A stretch of DNA of 64,000 nt from Bauldia sp. (GTDB taxonomy: Bacteria; Pseudomonadota; Alphaproteobacteria; Rhizobiales; Kaistiaceae), in assembly GCA_026126025.1 (NCBI GenBank), contig JAHCJZ010000005.1:1-64000 (forward strand), read 5' to 3'. A program made the position numbers and the translations under genes. Shown here one piece after another: positions 47,130 through 56,517 of this stretch; positions within the stretch are counted from its first letter, which is position 1; every line of letters starts with the position of its first letter. The notes beneath the pieces are model-generated. The model searched no databases, was not told where the DNA came from, and saw only the letters and a program-made list of their open reading frames with translations.

Positions 47130-47206
47130 GCTTCCGCGACGCCATGGGCGCTTCGGACGCAGGCCGCGCACTACCTCTTTCGCCCGGGCCGATCTAGAAC
47201 CCCGCG

Positions 47207-47968
47207 ATGGCCGATGCGACCCTCTGGAGCGTCTTCACGGCGGGGATCATCTCGTTCGTCACGCCCTGCGTGCTGCCGCTGGTGGTGCCCTATCTGTGCT
47301 TCCTCGCCGGCGTGACGCTGGACGATCTCGGCGAATCCACCAACGCCGAGATCCGCCGCCGCGTCCTCGCCAATTCGGCGGCCTTCGTCCTCGGCTTCTC
47401 GGCGGTCTTCATCGCGCTCGGCGCGACGGCGAGCGCCATCGGCCAGAGCCTTCGCCGCCTCGACATGACGGTGAACCTCTTCGGCACCCAGGTCGGGCTG
47501 TTCTCGGTCGTGGCCGGCGTCATCATCATCGCGATGGGCCTTCATTTCCTCGGCGTCTATCGCATCGCCTTCCTCGACCGCGAAGCGCGGTTCCAGGTTC
47601 GGCAGAAGCCGACAGGCCTCCTCGGCTCGTTCGTCGTCGGCCTCGCCTTCGGCTTCGGTTGGACGCCCTGCATCGGGCCGATCCTCGGCACCGTGCTGTC
47701 GGTCGCCGGCACCGAGGAAACGGTCGGCCGCGGGGCCGTGCTCCTTGCCTTCTACTCCCTCGGCATCGGCGTGCCGTTCCTCATCGCGGCGTTCTTCGCC
47801 GGCCCGTTCATGCGGCTGATGCGGCGTTTCCGCCGCTATATGGGCACGGTGGAGAAAGTGATGGGCGGCCTCCTCGTCGCCACCGGCATCCTCTTCATCT
47901 TCGGCCAGATGACCGCGTTCTCCTTCTGGCTCCTCGAAACCTTTCCCGCGCTCGGCACCATCGGCTGA
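47207..47968 (+). CDS. ccdA: CcdA-type cytochrome c biogenesis / thiol-disulfide electron carrier
   Basis: A 253-residue membrane protein with about six spans. It moves reducing equivalents from cytoplasmic thioredoxin to periplasmic thiols for heme-c ligation. The two redox cysteines are in TPC motifs, FVTPC (Cys21) and GWTPC (Cys154), as in DsbD-beta/CcdA. It is slightly longer than minimal CcdA because of cytoplasmic loops. Functionally it could serve the cytochrome and disulfide-rich proteins of locus A, but it is a general housekeeping factor. Confidence 0.93.
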   Translation: MADATLWSVFTAGIISFVTPCVLPLVVPYLCFLAGVTLDDLGESTNAEIRRRVLANSAAFVLGFSAVFIALGATASAIGQSLRRLDMTVNLFGTQVGLFSVVAGVIIIAMGLHFLGVYRIAFLDREARFQVRQKPTGLLGSFVVGLAFGFGWTPCIGPILGTVLSVAGTEETVGRGAVLLAFYSLGIGVPFLIAAFFAGPFMRLMRRFRRYMGTVEKVMGGLLVATGILFIFGQMTAFSFWLLETFPALGTIG

Positions 47969-48051
47969 CGCCCGCCGCGCCTTGATCCGGCCCGGAGCCG
48001 GGTGCAAACGGGCCCGCGGGACGCCACATTCTCAGCGATTCGGGAACCGCC

Positions 48052-49410
48052 ATGTCCGCACGCTCGTGCCAGGTCGTGATCCTCGCCGCCGGGGAGGGGA
48101 AGCGGATGCGCTCCGCCATGCCCAAGGTGATGCATCCGGTCGCGGGCCTGCCGATGCTGGGGCATGTCCTGGCGGCGGCGCAGGCGACCGGCGCCTCGCG
48201 CGTGTCGGTGGTCCATGGCCCGGGAGCGGCTTCGGTTGCGGACTACGCGGCCAGGGCGGGGGCCGAGGTCTTCGAGCAGGCCGAGCGGCTCGGCACGGCG
48301 CATGCCGTGCTCGCTGCGCGCTCCGCGCTGACCGATCCGGCGGACGATGTGCTGGTCGTCTATGGCGACACGCCGCTCGTATCAGGCGCCACGCTCGGCC
48401 GGATGCGCGAGGCTTTGGCGAACGGCGCCGATCTCGCGGTGCTCGGTTTCACCGCCGCCGATCCGCGGGGCTATGGCCGCCTCATCGTCAGGGACGGCGC
48501 GCTCGCGGCGATCCGCGAGCAGCGGGATGCCTCAACCGAGGAACGGGCGGTAACCCTCTGCAATGGCGGCGCAATGGCCTTCCGCGGCCCCGGAATGCTG
48601 GCGCTCCTCGACCGCATCGGCAAGGCGAACGCGCAGGGCGAGTACTACCTCACCGACGCGGTGGCGCTGGCCAATACCGACGGCAAATCCGTGGTCGTGG
48701 TCGAAACCGGCGAGGACGAGGTCCGCGGCGTCAACGACCGCCTGCAGCTCGCCGTGGTGGAGGCGTTGTGGCAGCTCGCCGCGCGCCAGCGCGCCATGGC
48801 CGGCGGGGCGACGCTGGTCGCCCCCGAGACCGTCCACTTCGCCTACGACACCGTCACCGGTAGCGACGTGCTGATCGAGCAGAACGTCGTCTTCGGTCCC
48901 GGCGTCGTGCTGGAGGACGGCAGCACCGTCCGCGCCTTCAGCCACCTCGAAGGCGCGCGCATTGCGACGGGCGCGATGGTCGGCCCCTATGCCCGGCTGC
49001 GCCCCGGAGCCGAGATCGGCGCCAGGGCGCGCATCGGCAATTTCGTCGAGATCAAGAACGCCGGGATCGGGGAGGGCACCAAGGTCAACCACCTCTCCTA
49101 TGTCGGCGACGCCTCCGTCGGGCCGCATTCCAACCTCGGTGCCGGCACGATCACCTGCAATTATGACGGCATCGGCAAGCACCGGACCGAGATCGGGGCG
49201 GGGGTTTTCATTGGCTCGAACAGTGCCTTGGTGGCGCCGCTTCGCATCGGCGATGAAGCCTATATCGGCTCCGGCAGCGTCATCACCGAGGATGTCAGCC
49301 CCGGCGCGCTCGCGATCGGACGCGGCCGCCAGATCGAGAAGCCGGGCTGGGTCGCGCGGTTCCGGGCTCGCATGGCGGCGGCCCGGCAATCGACCCGGCA
49401 ATCGGATTGA
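48052..49410 (+). CDS. glmU: Bifunctional GlcN-1-P acetyltransferase / GlcNAc-1-P uridyltransferase
   Basis: A 452-residue enzyme making UDP-GlcNAc for peptidoglycan and lipid A. The N-terminal nucleotidyltransferase domain has LAAGEGKRMRSAMPKVMHPV and VVYGDTPLV. The C-terminal part is a left-handed beta-helix acetyltransferase (GARARIGNFVEIKNAGIGEG, LGAGTITCNYDG). It is followed by glmS, the enzyme two steps earlier in the pathway. Confidence 0.98.
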   Translation: MSARSCQVVILAAGEGKRMRSAMPKVMHPVAGLPMLGHVLAAAQATGASRVSVVHGPGAASVADYAARAGAEVFEQAERLGTAHAVLAARSALTDPADDVLVVYGDTPLVSGATLGRMREALANGADLAVLGFTAADPRGYGRLIVRDGALAAIREQRDASTEERAVTLCNGGAMAFRGPGMLALLDRIGKANAQGEYYLTDAVALANTDGKSVVVVETGEDEVRGVNDRLQLAVVEALWQLAARQRAMAGGATLVAPETVHFAYDTVTGSDVLIEQNVVFGPGVVLEDGSTVRAFSHLEGARIATGAMVGPYARLRPGAEIGARARIGNFVEIKNAGIGEGTKVNHLSYVGDASVGPHSNLGAGTITCNYDGIGKHRTEIGAGVFIGSNSALVAPLRIGDEAYIGSGSVITEDVSPGALAIGRGRQIEKPGWVARFRARMAAARQSTRQSD

Positions 49411-49518
49411 AACCATTCGCTCACTATCTTTCCCGTTACGGCTCGAAATCGGATTTGATTTAAGCCCGCCCGCAACGGGGCTCAGAAGTGAAACCGCACG
49501 CATTCCCGTCCCAATGCT

Positions 49519-49599
49519 CGTCACCCCGGCGAAGGCCGGGGTCGAGGGCTGCGGGCGCGGAGCAAGCGGTTCTGGATTCCGGCCTTCGCCGGAATGACG
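49519..49599. repeat. Inverted pair of dispersed palindromic repeats (glmU-glmS gap)
   Basis: The left unit CGTCACCCCGGCGAAGGCCG continues GGGTC. The right unit is its near reverse complement (GGATTCCGGCCTTCGCCGGA then ATGACG). Each half is also a small hairpin with a GCGAAGGC centre. The element is BIME-like and related to the single unit at 26170-26199. Confidence 0.8.
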
Positions 49600-49643
49600 A
49601 ATGTGCAGGGTAGGAGCGGCACCAGCCGCGGAGACCAATAAGC

Positions 49644-51470
49644 ATGTGCGGAATTGTCGGCATTCTCGGCCAGACCCCCGTCGCTCCCCAGCTGATCGAT
49701 GCGCTGCGGCGGCTCGAATATCGCGGCTATGATTCGGCGGGCGTCGCGACGCTCGAAGGCGGTCACCTGACCCGTCGCCGCGCCGAAGGAAAGCTCTCTC
49801 AGCTCGCGGCGCGCCTCGACCGGCTGCCGCTCGCGGGCAAGGCGGGCATCGGCCATACCCGCTGGGCGACCCACGGCGCGCCGACCGAGGGCAACGCGCA
49901 TCCGCACGCGACGGAACGCGTCGCCATCGTCCACAATGGCATCATCGAGAACTACCGCGAGCTCCGCCGCGAGGTGGAGGCCGAAGGGCGGCTGGTCGAG
50001 AGCGACACCGACACCGAGATCGTCGCCCAGCTCATCACCCGCCGCCTCGAGGACGGCCTGACGCCGGCCGACGCAGTGCGCGTGACCCTGCCGCGCCTCC
50101 AGGGCGCCTTCGCGCTTGCCGTGATCTTCGAGGGCTATGACGACCTCATGATCGCGGCCCGCCGCGGCAGCCCGCTCGCGATCGGCCGCGGCGACCGCGA
50201 GGTCTATCTCGGCTCCGACGCGATCGCGCTCGCCCCCTTCACGAGCTCGATCATCTATCTGGAGGACGGCGACTGGGCGGTCCTCTCCCGCGCCGAGATC
50301 ACGATCTTCGACGAGGCCGGCAACGCCGTCGAACGGCCGACGGTCCATGGCGTCGGCACCAGTCTCCTCGTCGACAAGGGCAACCATCGCCATTTCATGG
50401 CGAAGGAGATCGCCGAGCAGCCCGAGGTCGTGGGCCACACGCTGGCGCACTACCTCGATTTCGCGGCCGCCCGGGTGAATCTCCCCGACGATGCGCGGAT
50501 CGATTTCGCCGCCCTGCCGCGGCTTTCGATCACCGCCTGCGGCACGGCCTACTACGCCGCGCTCACGGCGAAGTACTGGTTCGAGCGGTTGGCGCGGCTC
50601 CCGACCGACGTCGATATCGCGTCCGAGTTCCGCTACCGCGACGTGCCGCTGACCGCGGGCGGCGCGGCGCTGGTGATCTCGCAATCCGGCGAGACCGCCG
50701 ACACGCTCGCCTCGCTGCGCTACGCCCGGCAGGCCGGGCAGACCGTCGGCGCGGTGGTCAACGTCCACCAGTCGACCATCGCCCGCGAGGCGAATTTCAT
50801 CATGCCGACGCTGGCGGGGCCGGAGATCGGCGTCGCCTCGACCAAGGCGTTCACCTGCCAGCTTGCCGTGCTGGCGTCGCTGGCGGTCGCCGCCGGCCGC
50901 GCGCGGGGCGTCCTGACCGAGGCCGACGAGGAGAAGCTCGTCACCGCGCTCGCCGAGGTGCCGCGGCTGGAGAGCGTGGCGATGAAGCTCGAAGCAGAGA
51001 TCGAGGCGCTCGCCGCCGACATCAGCGGCGCCGGCCATGTCCTTTATCTCGGCCGCGGCACGAGCTACCCGATCGCGCTGGAAGGCGCGCTCAAGCTCAA
51101 GGAAATCTCCTACATCCACGCCGAGGGCTACGCCGCCGGGGAGCTCAAGCACGGCCCGATCGCGCTGGTCGATGCCGACGTGCCGGTGGTCGTGATCGCG
51201 CCCTATGACCGGATCTTCGAAAAGACGGTCTCCAACATGCAGGAGGTCGCCGCGCGCGGCGGCCGGATCATCCTCGTCACCGACGAGAAGGGCGCCGACG
51301 CCGCCGGCGTGACCACCGCGGGAACGATTGTGATGCCGGAAATGCCGGCGACCGTGACGCCGCTGGTCTATGCCGTTCCGGTGCAGCTTCTCGCCTATCA
51401 CACCGCCGTATTCATGGGCACGGATGTCGACCAGCCGCGGAACCTGGCGAAATCGGTCACGGTCGAATAG
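49644..51470 (+). CDS. glmS: Glutamine-fructose-6-phosphate aminotransferase (isomerizing)
   Basis: A 608-residue first enzyme of amino-sugar synthesis. The N-terminal glutaminase has catalytic Cys2 (MCGIVG) and RYRGYDSAG-like RLEYRGYDSAG, GHTRWATHG and HNGIIENY. Two SIS isomerase domains follow (ITACGTAYYAAL, ISQSGETADTL, LGRGTSYPIALEGALKLKEI). It ends KSVTVE as the family requires. I see no glmS ribozyme; none is expected here. Confidence 0.98.
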   Translation: MCGIVGILGQTPVAPQLIDALRRLEYRGYDSAGVATLEGGHLTRRRAEGKLSQLAARLDRLPLAGKAGIGHTRWATHGAPTEGNAHPHATERVAIVHNGIIENYRELRREVEAEGRLVESDTDTEIVAQLITRRLEDGLTPADAVRVTLPRLQGAFALAVIFEGYDDLMIAARRGSPLAIGRGDREVYLGSDAIALAPFTSSIIYLEDGDWAVLSRAEITIFDEAGNAVERPTVHGVGTSLLVDKGNHRHFMAKEIAEQPEVVGHTLAHYLDFAAARVNLPDDARIDFAALPRLSITACGTAYYAALTAKYWFERLARLPTDVDIASEFRYRDVPLTAGGAALVISQSGETADTLASLRYARQAGQTVGAVVNVHQSTIAREANFIMPTLAGPEIGVASTKAFTCQLAVLASLAVAAGRARGVLTEADEEKLVTALAEVPRLESVAMKLEAEIEALAADISGAGHVLYLGRGTSYPIALEGALKLKEISYIHAEGYAAGELKHGPIALVDADVPVVVIAPYDRIFEKTVSNMQEVAARGGRIILVTDEKGADAAGVTTAGTIVMPEMPATVTPLVYAVPVQLLAYHTAVFMGTDVDQPRNLAKSVTVE

Positions 51471-51492
51471 CCGCGGTTTTCCCTGGCAAATG

Positions 51493-51529
51493 ACGCCTCC
51501 GCGACGCATGATCGGGCGGGGCGTTTTCT
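51493..51529 (+). terminator. Probable terminator of glmS
   Basis: An imperfect hairpin (ACGCCTCCGC arm and GGGCGGGGCGT arm) ends in TTTTCTG. Confidence 0.6.
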
Positions 51530-51581
51530 GATCGCGGTCGGCGGTCTCTCGTCCGTCCGATCCGGAGGAGGACTCGAACAT

Positions 51582-52079
51582 ATGCGTCAGACAATCGCGC
51601 GCGCCGGTGCCGCCGGCCTTGCCGTAGCCCTCGTGGCCGGCGTCTCGTTCCTTGCCTTCGCGCAGGAGGAGGAAGAGGCCTTCGTCACCGCCGACAGCGC
51701 CAATTTCATCGCCGAGCTCTCGGGCGCGAACGAATCCCCGGCCGTGGAGAGCGACGGCACCGGCACGGCCTACATCGCCTACAATGCCGACACCGGCTCG
51801 CTCATCTGGACCGTGACCTATTCCGGCCTCAGCGGACCGGTGGTGGGCGGCCATTTCCACGGCCCGGCGGGCGCAGGCGAGAATGCCGGCGTCGTGCTCA
51901 GCCTCGGCCTCTTCGAGGGCATGGCGCCCGATCCGGAGGACCTGACCAGTCCGATCAACGGCTCGGCGACCATCACCGCGGAGCAGGCGGCACAGCTCCA
52001 GGCCGGGCAGTGGTACGTCAACCTCCACACCGAGGCCAATCCGGGCGGCGAAATCCGCGGCCAGGTCGTCGCGAACTAG
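51582..52079 (+). CDS. Exported CHRD-domain protein
   Basis: A 165-residue protein with a Sec signal (1-27, cleavage AFA/Q). The mature part is one CHRD domain: FIAELSGANESPAV, TVTYSGLSGPVVGGHFHGPA (His92 and His94) and WYVNLHTEANPGGEIRGQV. CHRD domains were named from chordin. In bacteria they are secreted beta-rich domains of uncertain function; a metal or partner site around the conserved histidines is possible. GGAGGAGG precedes the ATG. It converges with the MgtC-like gene. Confidence 0.92.
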   Translation: MRQTIARAGAAGLAVALVAGVSFLAFAQEEEEAFVTADSANFIAELSGANESPAVESDGTGTAYIAYNADTGSLIWTVTYSGLSGPVVGGHFHGPAGAGENAGVVLSLGLFEGMAPDPEDLTSPINGSATITAEQAAQLQAGQWYVNLHTEANPGGEIRGQVVAN

Positions 52080-52115
52080 CGGACGGCCCTTTCCGATCCA
52101 GGCGAGTATCTTGCT

Positions 52116-52139
52116 GCGAGGCGGCGCCTGCCGCCTCGC
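52116..52139. terminator. Bidirectional hairpin between the CHRD and MgtC-like genes
   Basis: A perfect 10-base stem GCGAGGCGGC / GCCGCCTCGC with a GCCT loop lies between convergent genes. There is no T tract. Confidence 0.6.
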
Positions 52140-52160
52140 GGTCGACCGCGCCGGCCGCGA

Positions 52161-52853
52161 TCAATCCCCATTGGGCGACAGGCGAAACTCAAGCACGTCC
52201 TCAAGGGTCGCCATCCGGCGCGCGAGCGCGCCGAGATTGGTGCGGTCGCCTGTCCGCAGCGTCATCCGGTACTCGAAGACGTGCCCCTCATCGGCGAGCC
52301 GGTAGTTGAGGTTGGCGACCGAAAACCCGTGGCCGGCGAGGAGAGCAATCACGTCCGCCTCCGGCATCGTCTTCGCCTTGGGAAAGCGCAGCATGTACTG
52401 AGCGTAGATCTGGACCGGAATCCGCGCCTCGATCCAGCGGAAGGCCGACAGCGTGGCGATTGTCAGGCCGGTTCCGAGAATGGCGGGGTAGGTGAGGCCG
52501 ACGCCGTAGAGGATACCGATGGCGGCCGTCGTCCAGATCGAGGCGGCCGTCGTCAGGCCGCGGATGGTGAGGCCTTCCTTGAAGATGACGCCCGCGCCGA
52601 GGAAGCCGATACCGGTCATGATGCCCTGCGCCATGCGCGTCGGGTCGGTGCGGATGGTCTCGATCGGCACGGTGACGCCGAGCCAGTCCCACTGATAGGC
52701 GGTCACCGCCATCAACAGGGCAGACGAAACGCAGACGAGGGCATGAGTCCGGAAGCCGGCTGGCCTGCCGTGAAAACTCCTCTCCAGGCCGATCGCGGCG
52801 CCCGCGATCCAGGCGGCGAGAACATGGAGGGTCACCGTGAGGACGCTGTCCAT
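52161..52853 (-). CDS. MgtC/SapB family membrane protein
   Basis: A 230-residue protein with about five membrane spans in the first 140 residues and the family segments AAIGLERSFHGRPAGFRTHA and GIGFLGAGVIFKEG then TIRGLTTAASIWTTAAIG. A soluble C-terminal ACT-like domain follows (about 150-230). MgtC proteins help bacteria cope with low Mg2+ or intracellular life, partly by modulating the F-ATPase. This one is of the widespread chromosomal type and need not be a virulence factor. An AT-rich upstream region probably holds its promoter. Confidence 0.9.
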   Translation of the reverse strand: MDSVLTVTLHVLAAWIAGAAIGLERSFHGRPAGFRTHALVCVSSALLMAVTAYQWDWLGVTVPIETIRTDPTRMAQGIMTGIGFLGAGVIFKEGLTIRGLTTAASIWTTAAIGILYGVGLTYPAILGTGLTIATLSAFRWIEARIPVQIYAQYMLRFPKAKTMPEADVIALLAGHGFSVANLNYRLADEGHVFEYRMTLRTGDRTNLGALARRMATLEDVLEFRLSPNGD

Positions 52854-53168
52854 TTGTCGCGCTCCGGCAGGATCGCAAAAAGTCTATAACGTCCATGATT
52901 TAAATGGAATTATGACAGGTGAAAGACTTTTCGGATTGCGGCCCGATGGGCGAAACGGCGATCATCGCGCGGTCGCAATACGGGGCAAGGCGATCCGCGT
53001 CCCGCCGCAAGGCTGTGCGGATGCTTCATGCCGCGCGCCGCCGTTTTTATGGGCTTTGGCGGAATCGCGGGCCTGTGTCAGAATCCGGGCGCTGGGAGTC
53101 GGGGGGCGCCTGTCCGGCGCGGCTTGAAGGCCGCGCCGTATTGACGTGACGGGGACGAGGGTTCGGCC
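52854..53168. other. Gene-free divergent region between mgtC-like and DUF502 genes
   Basis: These 315 bases include an unusually AT-rich patch (about 52877-52915, with TATAAC and TTTAAATGG), which suits promoters for the MgtC-like gene. In-frame stretches exist but lack coding character. I recognise no riboswitch, although an mgtC leader is a reasonable place to look for Mg2+ control. Confidence 0.4.
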
Positions 53169-53939
53169 ATGTGGACCCGCCTGCGCAACTACTTCCTGAC
53201 GGGCCTCGTCATCGCGGCGCCGATCGGCGCGACCATATGGATCACCTGGTCGGTCATCGACTGGATCGACAAGCTGGCCCGTCCGCTGATCCCGGCGCAG
53301 GCCGACCCGTCGACCTATCTGCGGTTCACCGTTCCCGGCTTTGGCGTCATCTTCGCGATCATCGTCATCACGCTGATCGGCTTCCTCACCGCCAACCTCG
53401 TCGGCCGCACCATGGTCGGCGCCGGCGAGCGGTTGGTCGACCGCATGCCGCTGGTGCGGGTGATCTATCGCGGCGTCAAGCAGATCGCCGAGACGGTGTT
53501 CGCCGACCGCACCAAGAACTTCAAGATGGTCGGCCTCGTCGAATATCCGCGGAAGGGCCTCTGGGTGGTCTGCCTCGTCTCGACCGAGGCGAAGGGTCAG
53601 ATCCCGACGATCATCGCCGCCGACGGGGAGAAGGTCTACACTTGCCTCATCCCACCGTCGCCGGTCCCGACTGCGGGCATGATGCTGTTCGTGCGCGAGA
53701 GCGACCTCATCATCCTCGACATGAGCGTCGAGGACGCCATCAAGATGATCGTCTCGGTGGGTCTGGTGGTGCCGGAATTCCCGCGCGGCCCGGCGAAGCT
53801 GACGAGCCGCGAGGAGCGGCAGGCCAAGCGCCGTGCCGCAGCGGCCGCCGGCTTCAAGCTGCACGAGCCCGGCCCCGACAGCACCACGCCCGATCCCGAG
53901 GACGCGCCGGCAAAGCCGGAGGAGGTCAGCCAGCCCTGA
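53169..53939 (+). CDS. DUF502 family membrane protein
   Basis: A 256-residue protein with two N-terminal membrane spans (about 10-30 and 55-76) and a conserved soluble core: GERLVDRMPLVRVIYRGVKQ, GLVEYPRKGLWVVCLVST and VPTAGMMLFVRESDLI. The Ala/Pro/Glu-rich C-terminal tail is disordered. The family is conserved in alphaproteobacteria next to recG and glmS and has no agreed function. Its last 14 bases overlap the end of recG on the other strand. Confidence 0.95.
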   Translation: MWTRLRNYFLTGLVIAAPIGATIWITWSVIDWIDKLARPLIPAQADPSTYLRFTVPGFGVIFAIIVITLIGFLTANLVGRTMVGAGERLVDRMPLVRVIYRGVKQIAETVFADRTKNFKMVGLVEYPRKGLWVVCLVSTEAKGQIPTIIAADGEKVYTCLIPPSPVPTAGMMLFVRESDLIILDMSVEDAIKMIVSVGLVVPEFPRGPAKLTSREERQAKRRAAAAAGFKLHEPGPDSTTPDPEDAPAKPEEVSQP

Positions 53940-56070
53940 GGAGACGCACCGCCGCGTCCCGCCCGAACAGATAGAGCAGGATGCGGAGCGCTTCGCCGCG
54001 GTCGCCCTTGAGGTCGGCATTCTCCGCCACCGCGGCGCGCGCATCGCGGTGCGCCGCCTCCAGCTGCGGCTGATGCACCGCGAGATTGGCGAGCCGGTAG
54101 CCGGGCGTTCCGGCCTGGCGGGTGCCGAGAATCTCGCCTTCGCCGCGGAGCTTCAGATCCTCCTCCGCGATGCGGAAGCCGTCATCGGTCTCGCGCAGGA
54201 TCTCGATGCGCCGTTTCGCGGTAGGACCGAGCGGCGTGGCGTAGAGGAGAAGGCACGAGGCCGGCTTGTCGCCGCGCCCGATGCGCCCGCGGAGCTGGTG
54301 CAGCTGGGCGAGGCCGAAACGCTCGGCATGCTCGATCACCATGATCGTGGCGTCAGGCACGTCGACGCCGACCTCGATCACCGTCGTCGCCACCAATACG
54401 CTGATCTCGCCCGACCGGAAGCGCTCCATCTCGCGATCCTTGTCGGCCGCCTTCATCCGGCCGTGGACGAGGCCGACGGGCCGGCCGAGCACCTTTTTCA
54501 GCGCCGCTGCCCGGCTCTCGGCGTCGGTGAGCGGCGTCTCCTCGGACTCCTCGACCAGCGGACACACCCAGAACACCTTGCCGTCTTTGGCGATCGCGCT
54601 GGCGATCCGCTCGATCACCTCGTCGATCCGGTCGAGCGGGATGGCGCGGGTGTCGACCGGCCGCCGCCCGGCCGGCTTCTCGCGAAGCTGCGACACGTCC
54701 ATGTCGCCGAAGGTGGCGAGCACCAGCGAGCGCGGGATCGGCGTCGCGGTCATCACCAGCACGTCGGTCGCCCCGCCCTTGGCCGCGAGGGCGAGGCGCT
54801 GCTGGACGCCGAAACGGTGCTGCTCGTCCACCACCGCCAGCGCAAGGTCGCGAAAGACGATGCCCTCCTGGAACAGCGCATGGGTCCCGACGAGAATGTC
54901 GATGCCGCGCCGCGCCTCGATCCCGGGAAGGGCCTCGTCACCGGATTCGCCGGCCAGATCGGCCAGGATGCGCTTCCGCTCGGAGGCGCGCTCGCGGCCG
55001 GTGAGAATGGCGAGGCTGAGCCCGGCCGCCTCGGCGATCGGCCGCAGCGTTTCGGCGTGCTGGCGCGCCAAGAGCTCCGTCGGCGCCATCAGCGCGGCCT
55101 GGCTGCCGGATTCCACGGCGCGCGCCATCGCCAGCATCGCGACGACCGTCTTGCCGGAGCCGACGTCGCCCTGGAGCAGCCGCAGCATGCGCTGCGGCTT
55201 GCCGAGATCGCCGAGGATATCGGCAACCGCGGCCTCCTGGCTCCGCGTCAGGGCGAAGGGGAGGGCGGCCCGTACCCCGGCGACGATCCGCCCGTCGCCA
55301 CGCCGAACGAGGCCGGCGCCGCGGCGCATATGCGCCCGGGTGAGGGCGAGGGCGAGCTGGTCCGCCAGTATCTCGTCATAGGCGAGGCGCTGCCGCGGGA
55401 CACTGATCGGCTCGAGGTCCGCCGGCTGGTCGGGATGATGGGCGCGGCGCAGGGCTTCGCTGAAGCCGGGCCATCCGTTCTCCGCCAGCCGGACGGCTGG
55501 CGCCCATTCGGGCAGGAGGGGCAGGACGGCAAGCGCCGTGTCGGTCGCCTTGAGCAGCGTCTTCCGCGCAAGGCCCGCGGTCATCGGATAGACCGGCTCG
55601 ACCAGCGGCAGCGACCCGAGCTCGTTCTCGGCGAGGACATGGTCCGGGTGGACGATCTGTGCCCGTCCGTTGAACCACGCCACCTCACCGCTGACATAGA
55701 CCGTCTTCCCCACCGGAAGCGTCCGCTGCAGCCATTCGCGGTTGGCGTGGAAATAGACCAGCGCCAGCTCGCCGGTGTCGTCGTGGACGAACACCCGGTA
55801 GGGGATGCGGCCCTTGCCGCGCGGGCTCGGCTGATGGCGGTCGACCCGCACCTTCAGCGTGACGATGCCGCCTTCCGGCGCGCGGGCGATGCCGGGCTGG
55901 TTCCGCCGGTCGATCATCGCGGCGGGGAGGTGGAAGAGAAGGTCGACGACCCGCGGCTCGCTGCCCTCGGGCGCGCCAAGAAGGCGTCCCAGCGTCTCGG
56001 CCACCTTCGGGCCGACCCCGGCGAGGGTGGAGACGCCGGCAAAGAGTGGCGTGAGGATGGGCGGGCGCAT
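53926..56070 (-). CDS. recG: ATP-dependent DNA helicase RecG
   Basis: A 714-residue branched-DNA helicase that regresses stalled forks and removes R- and D-loops. The N-terminal wedge/OB domain (about 55-150) binds the junction. Walker A is GDVGSGKT (301-308) and the DEXH box is DEQH (415-418, in VVDEQHRFGVQQR). Motifs ATPIPRSLVLATFGDMDVS and the C-terminal QLRGRIGRGDKPASCLLLY are typical. ATG 56070 is chosen over an in-frame TTG one codon upstream. It lies tail-to-tail with the DUF502 gene. Confidence 0.97.
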   Translation of the reverse strand: MRPPILTPLFAGVSTLAGVGPKVAETLGRLLGAPEGSEPRVVDLLFHLPAAMIDRRNQPGIARAPEGGIVTLKVRVDRHQPSPRGKGRIPYRVFVHDDTGELALVYFHANREWLQRTLPVGKTVYVSGEVAWFNGRAQIVHPDHVLAENELGSLPLVEPVYPMTAGLARKTLLKATDTALAVLPLLPEWAPAVRLAENGWPGFSEALRRAHHPDQPADLEPISVPRQRLAYDEILADQLALALTRAHMRRGAGLVRRGDGRIVAGVRAALPFALTRSQEAAVADILGDLGKPQRMLRLLQGDVGSGKTVVAMLAMARAVESGSQAALMAPTELLARQHAETLRPIAEAAGLSLAILTGRERASERKRILADLAGESGDEALPGIEARRGIDILVGTHALFQEGIVFRDLALAVVDEQHRFGVQQRLALAAKGGATDVLVMTATPIPRSLVLATFGDMDVSQLREKPAGRRPVDTRAIPLDRIDEVIERIASAIAKDGKVFWVCPLVEESEETPLTDAESRAAALKKVLGRPVGLVHGRMKAADKDREMERFRSGEISVLVATTVIEVGVDVPDATIMVIEHAERFGLAQLHQLRGRIGRGDKPASCLLLYATPLGPTAKRRIEILRETDDGFRIAEEDLKLRGEGEILGTRQAGTPGYRLANLAVHQPQLEAAHRDARAAVAENADLKGDRGEALRILLYLFGRDAAVRLLRAG

Positions 56071-56109
56071 CAAACGTCGCCTCTGTGGTCGATCGCGCCA
56101 GTAAAGCGC

Positions 56110-56517
56110 TCAGCGCCCGTGAAGCCAATTCTCGACGCGAAGACCCGCGATCCGCCGGAATTCGCGCTCGTTGCCGGTCACCAGCGTGCAGTCGAGCGCC
56201 AGCGCATGGGCCGCGATCAGCATGTCGTTCGCGCCGATGGACTGGCCCCTCCGTTCGAGATCGGCGCGGAGGTCCGCGTAGAATCGATCCGCGGGAGATT
56301 CGAAGGGTATGATCGTGAGCGCGCTCAGCACCTTGGCGGCATTGAGAGCGAGATGCTTCGACGGCCGCTTGGCGAGGCCGAAGCGGATTTCTGCCGCCAC
56401 CACGATGCTGGTCGCGACCGATCCGGCGCCGATGTTCGCCACCCTTTCCGCAACGGTTCCATGGGGCCGGCGCACCAGGTTGGAGAGCGTGTCGGTGTCC
56501 AGCAGAAACCGGATCAA
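56110..56517 (-). CDS. vapC: VapC-type PIN-domain ribonuclease toxin
   Basis: A 135-residue PIN domain. Acidic metal-binding residues appear in LLDTDTLSN (Asp8), in the AAEIRFGL helix (Glu), and in SIGANDMLIAAHAL (Asp) with LVTGNEREF (Asn-Glu). VapC toxins cleave initiator tRNA or other tRNAs when free of antitoxin. It starts with TTG at 56517, overlapping the vapB stop by 4 bases, so translation is coupled. The pair lies between recG and sdhE. Confidence 0.92.
   Translation of the reverse strand: MIRFLLDTDTLSNLVRRPHGTVAERVANIGAGSVATSIVVAAEIRFGLAKRPSKHLALNAAKVLSALTIIPFESPADRFYADLRADLERRGQSIGANDMLIAAHALALDCTLVTGNEREFRRIAGLRVENWLHGR

Noticed and set aside
52837-53127. Possible 96-residue protein in the mgtC-DUF502 gap
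   Set aside because: It has no ribosome site, no family pattern, and overlaps the mgtC start region.
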